Shown: positions 51,013-58,793 of the stretch, one piece after another | How the letters are laid out: the number at the start of each line of letters is the position of its first letter | How positions within the stretch are numbered: the stretch's first letter is position 1 | Source of the DNA: an uncultured Christensenella sp. | GTDB taxonomy: Bacteria > Bacillota > Clostridia > Christensenellales > Borkfalkiaceae | Length of the DNA stretch: 64,000 nucleotides | Assembly: GCA_910585685.1 (NCBI GenBank) | Contig: CAJUEO010000001.1 | Location: 148,520-212,519 of the forward strand | Direction: 5' to 3' | Position numbers and translations under genes: made by a program | Notes under the pieces: generated by a model | Database searches by the model: none | Seen by the model: the letters and a program-made list of their open reading frames with translations, nothing else | Told to the model about the DNA's origin: nothing

Positions 51013-52435
51013 ATTAATACCCATTTTAGCGGTAATTTTATGCCTTTTGATTTGCTTGTCGGGTTGCGGCTTGGGCAGTTATATAGACAATAACGGCAAT
51101 TCCCAGAATCCTTCCCGTCCGGTAAACCCCGACGACCCGTCTAATCCCGACAATCCTTCTACTGACCCTACCGACGATTACACCGCCAACGTATTTTTGA
51201 ACAACAACCCGTACAGACCGGGTGACGCAAAAGTTACCGTGGTCTGGCGCAACGACGCCAGCATCGTGCGCGTTCCGCTCGGTGCGGACGGCAAGGCAAA
51301 TGCGGGAGAACTTGACGGAACATTCAACGTATATCTCGAAGGTCTGCCCACGGAATATTCATATAACCCCAACGCCTATGTCGCAAACGCGGACGCGCGC
51401 AGGGTTGATATTCTTATTACCACAATAGTTGAACCCATACGCGGAGACGGTTTGGGTATGTACGACTCGGAGGGGTGCTATATAGTCAGATACGACGGAA
51501 CTTACCGCACGACTATTAAAAACAGTAGTACTCATCTCTATTATCAATACACGCCTACGGTGTCGGGACTATACTCGATTGAGTCTTGGATAAACGTTTA
51601 TTCGGACGAAATCAATCCCGAAATTCAAATTTACGGCGGCACGCACGCGCTCAAATGGTTTATAAGAACGCTCGACGGCGGTGGCGCGGAACTGGACGGG
51701 GGCTTTACAAAAAACTTCCGTTACGAGTACCCCGTTTCAAAGGCGGAGGTCGGCAACTCGTTTACCTTTGCGGTCGGCGGAATCAGTAAGACGGGGGACT
51801 ATCCCGTTACGGTCGACTTTGCCATAACTTATGAGGGCGAGTATCAGAGCGATATGTACGACATAAGAGTTATCCGTGCGGAAGAAGCAATTGAAAAGGC
51901 GGCGCCTCCCGGACCTAATGAAACGTTTAATTATGCAGACTTAGGCACCCGTATTTACAGCATGAAGAACTTCAAGTACAACAACGATACGGGCTTCTAT
52001 CACTATTACAGCGAGGAAGAGTTCGGTGACGACCCTTACGAATACGGCAAAAATTACGGGCCGATACTCTGTTGTAATCTTAAAGGCTCGCTTCCTTCGT
52101 ATTCTACAACTACTATTTATAACGCAAACGACGTCGGAGGGGCGGACGGTGTGTCGTTCAACTTCCTAAGGCTTTACAACGTATGGATAGAGGCAGAGCA
52201 AAAGTTTGCCGTCTACGACTATACCGAGTTTATACGGACGGACTATAACAGGGTATGTAATTCCGACGGAATGTGCTATGTAACCGAAGAGCTGCGGCAA
52301 TTCCTGCAAAAATTTGCGGAAAATCACAGCCTGTGGACTGACGGAATCGCTCCCGATTCGGGCACTCCCGAGGGCAAGGGATATACTGCCAATCAGGACG
52401 CAATGTGGCTGTTTGCTTGCGGATTTTATATGTAA
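51002..52435 (+). CDS. lipoprotein of the MoxR-VWA cluster
   Basis: 477 residues. The signal peptide ends L-S-G-C (lipidated Cys near residue 22), followed by a Pro/Asn/Asp/Ser-rich linker (about 40-60). The body has an A-N-V-F-L-N-N-N-P-Y beta-rich domain, then a jelly-roll-like T-P-T-V-S-G-L-Y-S-I-E-S-W domain that resembles pre-peptidase or CBM-like folds. The C-terminal part has N-Y-A-D-L-G, F-Y-H-Y-Y-S-E-E-E-F and a conserved-looking tail ending ACGFYM with a Trp/Cys pattern. Function unknown. A G-G-A-G-G box lies inside the previous gene. Confidence 0.82.
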   Translation: MKNKLIPILAVILCLLICLSGCGLGSYIDNNGNSQNPSRPVNPDDPSNPDNPSTDPTDDYTANVFLNNNPYRPGDAKVTVVWRNDASIVRVPLGADGKANAGELDGTFNVYLEGLPTEYSYNPNAYVANADARRVDILITTIVEPIRGDGLGMYDSEGCYIVRYDGTYRTTIKNSSTHLYYQYTPTVSGLYSIESWINVYSDEINPEIQIYGGTHALKWFIRTLDGGGAELDGGFTKNFRYEYPVSKAEVGNSFTFAVGGISKTGDYPVTVDFAITYEGEYQSDMYDIRVIRAEEAIEKAAPPGPNETFNYADLGTRIYSMKNFKYNNDTGFYHYYSEEEFGDDPYEYGKNYGPILCCNLKGSLPSYSTTTIYNANDVGGADGVSFNFLRLYNVWIEAEQKFAVYDYTEFIRTDYNRVCNSDGMCYVTEELRQFLQKFAENHSLWTDGIAPDSGTPEGKGYTANQDAMWLFACGFYM

Positions 52436-52443
52436 ATAAAAGT

Positions 52444-52471
52444 AATGCGCGCAAAGCGTTTTGCGCGCATT
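52444..52471 (+). terminator. intercistronic hairpin (partial terminator or processing site)
   Basis: AATGCGCGCAAA (52444-52455) pairs with TTTTGCGCGCATT (52459-52471) around GCG. The stem is strong but only a short T-run (GTTTTT) follows after six bases, and the next ATG is 25 bases away. Confidence 0.6.
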
Positions 52472-52495
52472 GCCGAGTTTTTAGAGGGTTTGATA

Positions 52496-54826
52496 ATGAA
52501 TAGAAAAATACGTTATTTTTTAATAATGCTGCTTGCGTTTACTGCCGTATTAAGTTCTGTATTTTGCTTTTCTGCCTGCGTAAACGCAGCTGAAACGGTG
52601 GAGCAACTGACGATAGAAAACGCGAAAGTTAATTTCCGCGTCGGAGACGCTTTTACTTACGGTGACGACTTTGCCGTAATTGCCACTTACGGTGACGGAC
52701 ATACGCAAGACGTTACCGCCGAGGCTGAAAAGAGGTTTGAAAGCGGCTTTAATATGAACATGGTCGGTGACTACCAAATTACCGTAAGCTTCGGCGGCAA
52801 GCGCGAAGTTTATACTATTTACGTCAGTGACTTCGACCCCGTTCTGCGCAAAATCGAGCTTGACACAACCAACGTGAAATTAAATTACGAGTTGGGTGAG
52901 GGCTTTACCTACTACGGTTTAAAGGTTACTTGCACTTATGAAAATGCACAGGGCAGTCAATTTACCGAAGTTAGTTCGAGCTTAAGGGAATTTACCGTTG
53001 AGCTGAAAAATAAAGCCGACAACTCCGTGCTTGAAGGCGTTGCGTTTACAAAGCTCGGGGAGTACATTGTAACTATCTCCAAGGGAGAAGTTTCGGCAAG
53101 CTATACTGTAAAAGTCGAGGGAATAAACATTTCAACCGTTCAAAACGCCTTGAATATAGGTAATATTTTCAGAACGGAAGTTGTTTCGGGCAATATGCTT
53201 ACACAGTCTGCCGTCCGCAAACACAACTCATATTACGATATGGCAGAATATGACTATTCCTTCGGTAAAAACTATACGCACGTTATAGATATGTTCGCGC
53301 TCAACGGTGACGAGTATCATTACAGTATGTATGACGACGAAATTTACTGCGTAAGAACGCAAATAGAAGGGGACGGTCATAAAATAGTTTCCAACCAGCC
53401 GGTACAGTCTGCAAGCATCAACGGCGCGCCCATATTGCTTTGGTTCAACTCAAATACCGAGTTCGGAATAGAGAGCGCATTATTAAATCTCTATAAGAGA
53501 GGGTTAAATTGCACCAATAAAGATTTAAAAGAAACGGCAAACGTATCGAAAAGGGAATATTCATTCTCTTTCTCGGGTCTTGAAAACAGTTCGAATGTTC
53601 ATTCTACCGACTATTATGAAACTAAGGTAAAATTCAAGCTCGGAAGCGACTATAATATTGAAACGGCGGAGTTCCAGCAGGACTATTATGAAAACAACCC
53701 CGTATCTCCGAACTTTGTGACCAATAAAGAAACGGGAATAACCGTCCCTGTTGAGGAGAGAGGATTTTCAAACAGTATTAAGGTCAAAGTCGAGCAGGTT
53801 GCCGGTGAGCGCACGCTGACAAATCCCTATGACCGCGATACTTTTAAAGTAAATTCATTTGATTTGTCTTATAACGGTACAATATTGGACGACGGGGCAA
53901 CTATAGAATGTTCAATGGTGTCCGGGTCTGATAAAAACTTTGCTATTCAGTTAAATGTTGAAAATATATTGCCCGAATATGCGTCGTTCGATCAGGACCC
54001 TTTGAAAGTTAATCTCGAAGGCAGTCATTTGCCCGATACCAATACGGTAACAGGTTTTTATTACAGCGGATTTCAGGTTTACCGTCAAAGCGGAAGCAAC
54101 GTTATAAATATTGTAATTCCGAGAGGCGGAATTTATAAACTGACTTTTAAAACGCAAAACGTCACAAAGAACGTCGTGCTTGACGTAACGGGCGTCAATC
54201 CCACTGAAATCAGGTCGCAAATTGCAAACACAAGCATAAAGCAGTTTGTCAACGGAAACTCTAAAACTATAGCTTTATCGGGAGAAATTTATTTCCGCGG
54301 CACTACAAACGCCAATGCAAACGAAGCTCAGACTTATGAGATAATTTCGGGAAATGCGGAACATTGCACCATAGAAGAAACGACGTTCGAAGGGGTAAAA
54401 TGCTTTAAATTTACGGCTACTCAAAACGGAGAATATATAATAATCGTAACTTCAACGCCCGTGCCCGACTTGAGTTGTAACTTCACGTTTACGGTTAGCG
54501 AACTTCCCGATTTTGCCGAGCTTTTAAGCGGAAAGTATTCCGTTCAGGACGCGGTGGGTGACATTTACGAGTTGACGTTTACGCCCGGAAGCGACGCACT
54601 CAGCGGAACTTTAACGGTAAAACAAACTCCGACGGACAATGACAACAATCCCATAACCGACAGAGCCAAAACTCAAACTTTGAGCTATGCGGTCGACGGT
54701 TTGACGATAACATTGTCGCACGTTTCGGGAGATAAGCTCGGTATTTCGCTTGAAATAAATGAGAAAAGCGGACTTTCGCTTATCGACGCTCGCGGAACGG
54801 ACTATGAATTGAACAGAGTAAATTAA
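52496..54826 (+). CDS. large lipoprotein with Ig-like (Big) domains
   Basis: 776 residues from the ATG at 52496. The frame opens at 52445 inside the hairpin, but the signal peptide (NRKIRYFLIMLLAFTAVLSS) and the AGAGGG box fix 52496. The lipobox is F-S-A-C. Two bacterial Ig-like domains follow (I-E-N-A-K-V-N-F-R-V-G-D-A-F-T-Y-G-D-D-F and I-E-L-D-T-T-N-V-K-L-N-Y-E-L-G-E-G-F-T-Y-Y). The middle ~300 residues are unrecognised, and the end has further beta domains with a G-K-Y-S-V-Q-D-A-V-G-D-I-Y-E-L-T-F-T-P-type repeat. It may be an extracellular partner of the VWA machine. Confidence 0.82.
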   Translation: MNRKIRYFLIMLLAFTAVLSSVFCFSACVNAAETVEQLTIENAKVNFRVGDAFTYGDDFAVIATYGDGHTQDVTAEAEKRFESGFNMNMVGDYQITVSFGGKREVYTIYVSDFDPVLRKIELDTTNVKLNYELGEGFTYYGLKVTCTYENAQGSQFTEVSSSLREFTVELKNKADNSVLEGVAFTKLGEYIVTISKGEVSASYTVKVEGINISTVQNALNIGNIFRTEVVSGNMLTQSAVRKHNSYYDMAEYDYSFGKNYTHVIDMFALNGDEYHYSMYDDEIYCVRTQIEGDGHKIVSNQPVQSASINGAPILLWFNSNTEFGIESALLNLYKRGLNCTNKDLKETANVSKREYSFSFSGLENSSNVHSTDYYETKVKFKLGSDYNIETAEFQQDYYENNPVSPNFVTNKETGITVPVEERGFSNSIKVKVEQVAGERTLTNPYDRDTFKVNSFDLSYNGTILDDGATIECSMVSGSDKNFAIQLNVENILPEYASFDQDPLKVNLEGSHLPDTNTVTGFYYSGFQVYRQSGSNVINIVIPRGGIYKLTFKTQNVTKNVVLDVTGVNPTEIRSQIANTSIKQFVNGNSKTIALSGEIYFRGTTNANANEAQTYEIISGNAEHCTIEETTFEGVKCFKFTATQNGEYIIIVTSTPVPDLSCNFTFTVSELPDFAELLSGKYSVQDAVGDIYELTFTPGSDALSGTLTVKQTPTDNDNNPITDRAKTQTLSYAVDGLTITLSHVSGDKLGISLEINEKSGLSLIDARGTDYELNRVN

Positions 54827-54846
54827 TTTTCGAATTTTTAAAAATT

Positions 54847-54880
54847 CACCCGAGCCTTTAAGGCTCGGGTGCATTTTTTT
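54847..54880. terminator. bidirectional terminator between convergent genes
   Basis: CACCCGAGCCT / AGGCTCGGGTG (54847-54857, 54861-54871) around TTA, then a seven-T run on the plus strand and GAATTTTT on the minus strand. Confidence 0.88.
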
Positions 54881-55565
54881 AAAACGCCGCAAAGGTATAA
54901 CCTTCTTGCTTGTAGTGGCGTATAATGCTTGTCAAAGCGTTTGCAGTTGCCGATTTTGTGGTTGTGTCGTGTGCCAAAAGCACTATGTTCTGTTTGTTCG
55001 ACGGGGTGGATAAAGCGGCTTTTAAAAGCTGTTGTGGCGTCGGTGAGTTCAACTCGGCGTCACGGGTGGAGGCGTTCCAGTCAACGTATCGCATTCCGTG
55101 CATGGTCACGGCAGAAATAAGCGAGTTTGACAGCCCGAAGCTGCCGCCTGGGAAGCGGTAAAGCGTGGAACGTTTGCCTGTAATGTTATATATAACGTCG
55201 TTGCATTTGTCTATGTCGTCAATAAGTTTTTCGGGAGAGGCGTAAATCTTGCGGTACTCGTGCGAGTACGAGTGTACGCCCACGCTGTGCCCTTCTTCGA
55301 CCTCGCGCTTTATAATGTTTTGCCGTATTTCGGCGTTTTTGCCGACTATAAAAAAGGTTGCTTTAACGTTTTCCTGTTTCAACACGTCGAGAATGCGTGG
55401 CGTTACCCTGTCGCTCGGTCCGTCGTCAAAGGTAAGATATATTACTTTTTCGCATTTGCCGTCCGCAAAAGATACGTCGTTTTTCAGCGCAATGCCGCTG
55501 TAAAAAACAATTAAAATAGCGCATAGCAGGAAGGCTGCGCAAAGTGCGGTAAAATTCCTGTTCAT
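54879..55565 (-). CDS. polysaccharide deacetylase (NodB homology domain)
   Basis: 228 residues from the ATG at 55565 (a longer frame opens at 55709 inside the next gene and lacks a signal). One N-terminal helix (LCAAFLLCAILIVFYSGIAL) anchors or exports it. NodB motifs: T-F-D-D-G-P-S (catalytic and metal Asp), H-S-Y-S-H (metal His), R-F-P-G-G-S, D-W-N-A and L-L-A-H-D. Members de-N-acetylate peptidoglycan or similar glycans; in spore formers PdaA-like enzymes act on the cortex, but the exact substrate is open. Confidence 0.87.
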   Translation of the reverse strand: MNRNFTALCAAFLLCAILIVFYSGIALKNDVSFADGKCEKVIYLTFDDGPSDRVTPRILDVLKQENVKATFFIVGKNAEIRQNIIKREVEEGHSVGVHSYSHEYRKIYASPEKLIDDIDKCNDVIYNITGKRSTLYRFPGGSFGLSNSLISAVTMHGMRYVDWNASTRDAELNSPTPQQLLKAALSTPSNKQNIVLLAHDTTTKSATANALTSIIRHYKQEGYTFAAF

Positions 55566-55612
55566 ACCATTAATTTGCACTTTTTTTCCAATAACTATGC
55601 GAAAAAATTCTA

Positions 55613-56284
55613 TCAAATAAGTCTGACGTTGATAATCGCGTCCGCCATAGCAATTTGCAGCTTTCTTAAATGTTTTGAAAAAATTATTCCGTCTTTGGCG
55701 TCGTCGCAAATAGCCGTCAAAGCTCGCAAATGCGGAGTAAAACAGTTGTCGCTGTTTGAGTTTAAAAGCCCTTTAATTCCGCTTTCGATATTTATTACAA
55801 CTGTCTTTGCCTGATTTTGCCCGTATTCTCCCGTGTCAAGCTTATTTGCGCAGTCGTATGCAATTCTCGAAAGCGACTGCAAAGTGTTTAAATTTCCGAG
55901 ATATAGGTTTGCGTTTGAGGTGAAGGACAGGGGATACTCGCTCGTTTCTATTTTCAAAACCTGACAGTCGAGCTCGCGCCGCTTTAAGCTTTCACACACC
56001 TTGTCCGCGTCGCTTTGTCGGTAATAACAGGATACGGTAACATAGTATGCGCCGCCGTATTCCAGAACATAGCCTGCACCGCCGAAACTTGAAACCGCGT
56101 CGGAAATAGAACCGGCAGACACAGCGTTGTCCTCAATCGAGTAACATACAAAATAAAACTCAGTTTCAAAAGTCAGTTTTTTTGCCGTACAGGACGCAAC
56201 AATAACTATTATACCGACGGTAACGCAAATTACGGTTACAACGGCAATAAAAAACGGAGACAGTCGGTCTTTAACAACGCTCAT
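55613..56284 (-). CDS. single-pass membrane protein with SPOR-like domain
   Basis: 223 residues. One N-terminal helix (FFIAVVTVICVTVGIIVIVAS, about residues 11-31). A ~75-residue domain then has G-G-A-G-Y-V-L-E-Y-G-G-A-Y-Y-V-T-V-S-C-Y and S-D-A-D-K-V-C-E-S-L-K-R-R, the strand-helix pattern of SPOR peptidoglycan-binding domains. The C-terminal ~110 residues are helical. It sits just upstream of the deacetylase gene on the same strand, so an envelope or spore-cortex role is plausible. The SPOR call is by pattern and not certain. Confidence 0.6.
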   Translation of the reverse strand: MSVVKDRLSPFFIAVVTVICVTVGIIVIVASCTAKKLTFETEFYFVCYSIEDNAVSAGSISDAVSSFGGAGYVLEYGGAYYVTVSCYYRQSDADKVCESLKRRELDCQVLKIETSEYPLSFTSNANLYLGNLNTLQSLSRIAYDCANKLDTGEYGQNQAKTVVINIESGIKGLLNSNSDNCFTPHLRALTAICDDAKDGIIFSKHLRKLQIAMADAIINVRLI

Positions 56285-56342
56285 ATAATAAGGTATTATT
56301 TTTTTACGGTCAATATGAATAAACTATTTTTAATAATAAATA

Positions 56343-56373
56343 AAACAAGCAAACCTTAAAGGTTTGCTTGTTT
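56343..56373 (-). terminator. ancestral tRNA-Thr terminator
   Basis: A perfect 14-bp stem AAACAAGCAAACCT / AGGTTTGCTTGTTT with the loop TAA, directly beyond the CCA end of the displaced tRNA 3' half at 56375. It is oriented to end minus-strand transcription. Confidence 0.75.
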
Positions 56374-56374
56374 T

Positions 56375-56419
56375 TGGAGCTACTGGCCGGATTCGAACCG
56401 GCGACCTGCTGATTACGAA
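56375..56419 (-). pseudogene. displaced 3' half of tRNA-Thr (attachment-site repeat, left)
   Basis: The 45 bases are identical to 57313-57357 of the intact tRNA-Thr, from the CCA end through the anticodon loop. Identity stops exactly after ATTACGAA (56412-56419), the presumed crossover core. This is one junction of an integrated element. Confidence 0.85.
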
Positions 56420-56588
56420 GTAAATTATCCTACCCAAATAAATTATATTTAATAAATATAGACCATAATTTTTATGGATTTTCGCTACTTTGTAGACTTT
56501 TTTAAATAATTTATAAATTGTATGATTTTTATATGCTCTTTAAAATCGATAGGCAACCTTACCGATTTTTTTACACTTTTATTTATAA

Positions 56589-57047
56589 AACATAGTTATT
56601 GTTCCAAAGACCAATGTAATTGGACTGCCACCTATTAAGGGTACAAAAACAAAAACCTCTAAAAGAACTATACGACTACCCGAACAGCTCGTTACAATAC
56701 TTGCTGAATATAAATCTTGGTATGACGAACAGAAAATAAACTATGGGGATTTATGGGCTGATACTGATAAATTATTTTTACAGGATAACGGCAACACATT
56801 AAATCCCTGTACCATAAATTTATGGTTAAAGAAATTCAACCTTGAACACGGCTTTAAAAATATACCGCCACACTCGTTAAGACATACAAGCATTACAATG
56901 CAAATTAAGGCAGGCGTACCTTTAAAAGCTGTATCGGCACGGGCAGGTCATTCAAGTGAAAGAATTACGCTTGATATTTATACTCATAATCTTCAATCAC
57001 AGGACGAACAAGCGGCGGAGATTTACAATAATTACTTACTTGGATAA
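56589..57047 (+). pseudogene. tyrosine recombinase (phage/ICE integrase), 5'-truncated remnant
   Basis: An open frame with no usable start encodes ~152 residues. It matches the C-terminal catalytic part of tyrosine integrases: P-K-T-N, K-T-K-T-S-K-R-T-I-R-L-P, then the box H-S-L-R-H-T, G-H-S-S and the nucleophile Y in L-D-I-Y-T-H. The N-terminal arm-binding and core-binding domains and the first catalytic Arg are missing; upstream the frame hits a TAA at 56586-56588. It cannot be active alone. It lies between tRNA-derived att repeats and is the likely relic of the enzyme that made them. Confidence 0.85.
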
Positions 57048-57071
57048 AAAATTTTAAAGTGAGGTATTTAT

Positions 57072-57266
57072 ATGCAAGACAACCAACAACTAAACAAATT
57101 CAGAAGTGAAATATCTTTTTCAAAAGAGTTAGTTAAAATCTTTATGAAATTAATTAATGAAAAGTTACCGTCATTTTTGGACTATTGTATTCAAACCCGA
57201 AACGCCCAATCCCTTGAAGAAGTAATTTATATTATTTCTGTCAATCAATTCGATTATAAAGGTTAA
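57072..57266 (+). CDS. small hypothetical protein of the integrated remnant
   Basis: 64 residues with a good GTGAGGT box before the ATG. Helical and rich in Lys, Glu, Gln and Asn; no recognised motif. It lies 24 bases after the integrase stop and 46 bases before the intact tRNA-Thr. Base composition is A+T-rich like the integrase remnant, unlike the neighbouring host genes. It may be an accessory gene left from the element. Confidence 0.5.
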   Translation: MQDNQQLNKFRSEISFSKELVKIFMKLINEKLPSFLDYCIQTRNAQSLEEVIYIISVNQFDYKG

Positions 57267-57274
57267 AGAACAAA

Positions 57275-57311
57275 AATAAAAAGGCTTAGGAATTACCTAA
57301 GTCTTTTTATT
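57275..57311 (-). terminator. terminator for the intact tRNA-Thr
   Basis: AATAAAAAGGCTTAGG / CCTAAGTCTTTTTATT around AATTA (57275-57290, 57296-57311) with one G-T pair, directly after the CCA end on the minus strand. Confidence 0.75.
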
Positions 57312-57312
57312 T

Positions 57313-57388
57313 TGGAGCTACTGGCCGGATTCGAACCGGCGACCTGCTGATTACGAATCAGCTGCTCTACCAGCTGAGCCACAGTAGC
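57313..57388 (-). tRNA. tRNA-Thr (anticodon CGT)
   Basis: 76 bases with an encoded CCA. Acceptor GCTACTG / CAGTAGC, discriminator U, D-loop GCTCAGCTGGTAGAGC, and T-arm GCCGGTTCGAATCCGGC. The anticodon loop is TTCGTAA, reading ACG codons. It is the only complete copy of three tRNA-Thr-related segments here. Its immediate upstream (57389-57515) has no strong promoter; the good tRNA promoter lies beyond the displaced 5' half (57566-57593). Confidence 0.95.
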
Positions 57389-57515
57389 ACGATTTATTGA
57401 GTTTTTACAATGTTTTTTACACTTTTTTTACAGGTATTTTTGAAAAGGGAGTAAAAAGTATTAAAATTACCCTTTTAAGAGCTATTTAGGCTATTATTTA
57501 ATGGTTAATTAAATA
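57389..57515. other. 127-base spacer between intact tRNA and displaced 5' half
   Basis: A+T-rich, no gene. Contains repeated TTTTTAC-type words (GTTTTTACAATGTTTTTTAC and on), one of which also occurs at 56566-56580 in the left part of the insertion. These could be integrase arm-binding sites. AGTATTAAAATTAC and a short inverted AGGGAG/ACCCTT-type pairing are also present. Confidence 0.5.
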
Positions 57516-57554
57516 ATTACGAATCAGCTGCTCTACCAGCTGAGCCACAGTAGC
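57516..57554 (-). pseudogene. displaced 5' half of tRNA-Thr (attachment-site repeat, right)
   Basis: 39 bases identical to 57350-57388 of the intact tRNA, from ATTACGAA (core, 57516-57523) to the mature 5' end. Identity stops at the same core as the left repeat. The native-looking promoter lies 11 bases upstream of its 5' end. Confidence 0.85.
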
Positions 57555-57565
57555 AATGCTATATT

Positions 57566-57593
57566 ATTATACCAAATTGAAGAAAATTTGCAA
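57566..57593 (-). promoter_or_regulatory. native tRNA-Thr promoter
   Basis: On the minus strand TTGCAA (57593-57588), 16 bases and TATAAT (57571-57566), ending 11 bases before the 5' end of the displaced tRNA half. It could read through 57516-57554 and the spacer to express the intact tRNA, with RNase P releasing the mature 5' end. Confidence 0.65.
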
Positions 57594-57707
57594 GCGATTT
57601 TTAACGTAAATTCAAATTTTTATCAAGTAATATTTTGGATAAAACAGCTAAATACGGGCGTTTTTTTAAAGCTTCGCATATTATGTAATACTGCTAAGAG
57701 GTTTTGT

Positions 57708-58793
57708 ATGTCTTTAAGCGTATGCTTGATAGTTAGAAACGAAGAAGAGGTAATTGCCAGAGTTCTCGATTGCGCAAAAAAATTTGCCGATGAAATTGTA
57801 ATAGTCGATACGGGTTCCACCGATAAAACCGTTGAAATTGCCGAGCAATATACTCAAAAAATTTACTTTTGCGAGTGGAACGACAATTTTGCCGAAGTCC
57901 GCAATTTTGCTTTTAAAAAGGCGGAGTGTGACTATTTAATGTGGCTTGACGCCGACGACGTAATTAACGACGATAACTGCAAAAAAATAAAAGAATTAGT
58001 TGGAAACGGCGGTTTCGATACTGCATATTTGAAGTATGCCGCGGCGTTTGACGGAGATAATCCTACGTTCATTTACTATCGAGAGCGCATTTTCAGACGT
58101 TCTACCAATCCTCGATTTACAGGTGCGGTGCACGAAACTTGCTCGGTAAAAGGTAAAGTCGTCTATTCCGATGCGGAAATATATCACAGAAAATTAAAAA
58201 GCGGCGACCCGTTTCGCAATCTTAAAATATATCAAAAACTAATTGCAAGCGGTGAAACTCTCGACGAACGTTCGCAATTTTATTATGCGCGCGAGCTGTT
58301 TTATTGTGGTATGTACAGGGAGAGCGCGGCGGTTTTCGAGCATTATCTGACCCGTAACGGCTGGGTTGAAAATAAAATAGAAGCCTGCCAAAATCTATAT
58401 TTAGTATATAGCGCGTTGGGGGATACCGAACGCGCTGAATCGAGCCTTTTAAAATCATTGCTTTACGCTCCGCCTAAAAGCTATACTTGCTGCATATTGG
58501 GGGAACGTTTTTTTCAAAAAAACGAACTTAATTCGGCAATATATTGGTACGAACGCGCTTTGGCAACCAATGACGACATACAGAGCGGAGCGTTTGTCAA
58601 TCTCGATTACGGCGGATTTATTCCCTGCATACAACTGTGTGTGATATACGATAGATTGGGGGATTTTGAGCGTGCAAACGCTTATAACGAGGAGGCCGGG
58701 CGCTTGAAACCGCAAAACCAAAGCTATCTTAGCAACAAACAATATTTCGAACGAAAATTTAATGAAGAGGTAAAGACCGATGATAAATCTTAA
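57708..58793 (+). CDS. family 2 glycosyltransferase with C-terminal TPR region
   Basis: 361 residues from the ATG at 57708 (preceded by AAGAGG; the frame opens at 57588 but begins in the tRNA promoter region). The GT-A domain starts with S-V-C-L-I-V-R-N-E-E, then I-V-D-T-G-S-T-D-K-T, and the DxD-type L-D-A-D-D. H-E-T and Y-H-R-K belong to the WaaE/SunS-like GT2 group. The C-terminal half is a TPR-like helical array (EHYLTRNGWVENKIEACQNLY). It overlaps the collagen-like gene by 14 bases, so that protein is the likely acceptor. Confidence 0.88.
   Translation: MSLSVCLIVRNEEEVIARVLDCAKKFADEIVIVDTGSTDKTVEIAEQYTQKIYFCEWNDNFAEVRNFAFKKAECDYLMWLDADDVINDDNCKKIKELVGNGGFDTAYLKYAAAFDGDNPTFIYYRERIFRRSTNPRFTGAVHETCSVKGKVVYSDAEIYHRKLKSGDPFRNLKIYQKLIASGETLDERSQFYYARELFYCGMYRESAAVFEHYLTRNGWVENKIEACQNLYLVYSALGDTERAESSLLKSLLYAPPKSYTCCILGERFFQKNELNSAIYWYERALATNDDIQSGAFVNLDYGGFIPCIQLCVIYDRLGDFERANAYNEEAGRLKPQNQSYLSNKQYFERKFNEEVKTDDKS

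Noticed and set aside
54879..55709. The longer start for the polysaccharide deacetylase at 55709.
   Set aside because: It would overlap the upstream gene and bury the signal helix ~50 residues inside; the ATG at 55565 puts the helix at the N-terminus.
56375..56419. A second complete tRNA-Thr.
   Set aside because: Only the 3' half is present; the sequence diverges right after the anticodon loop.
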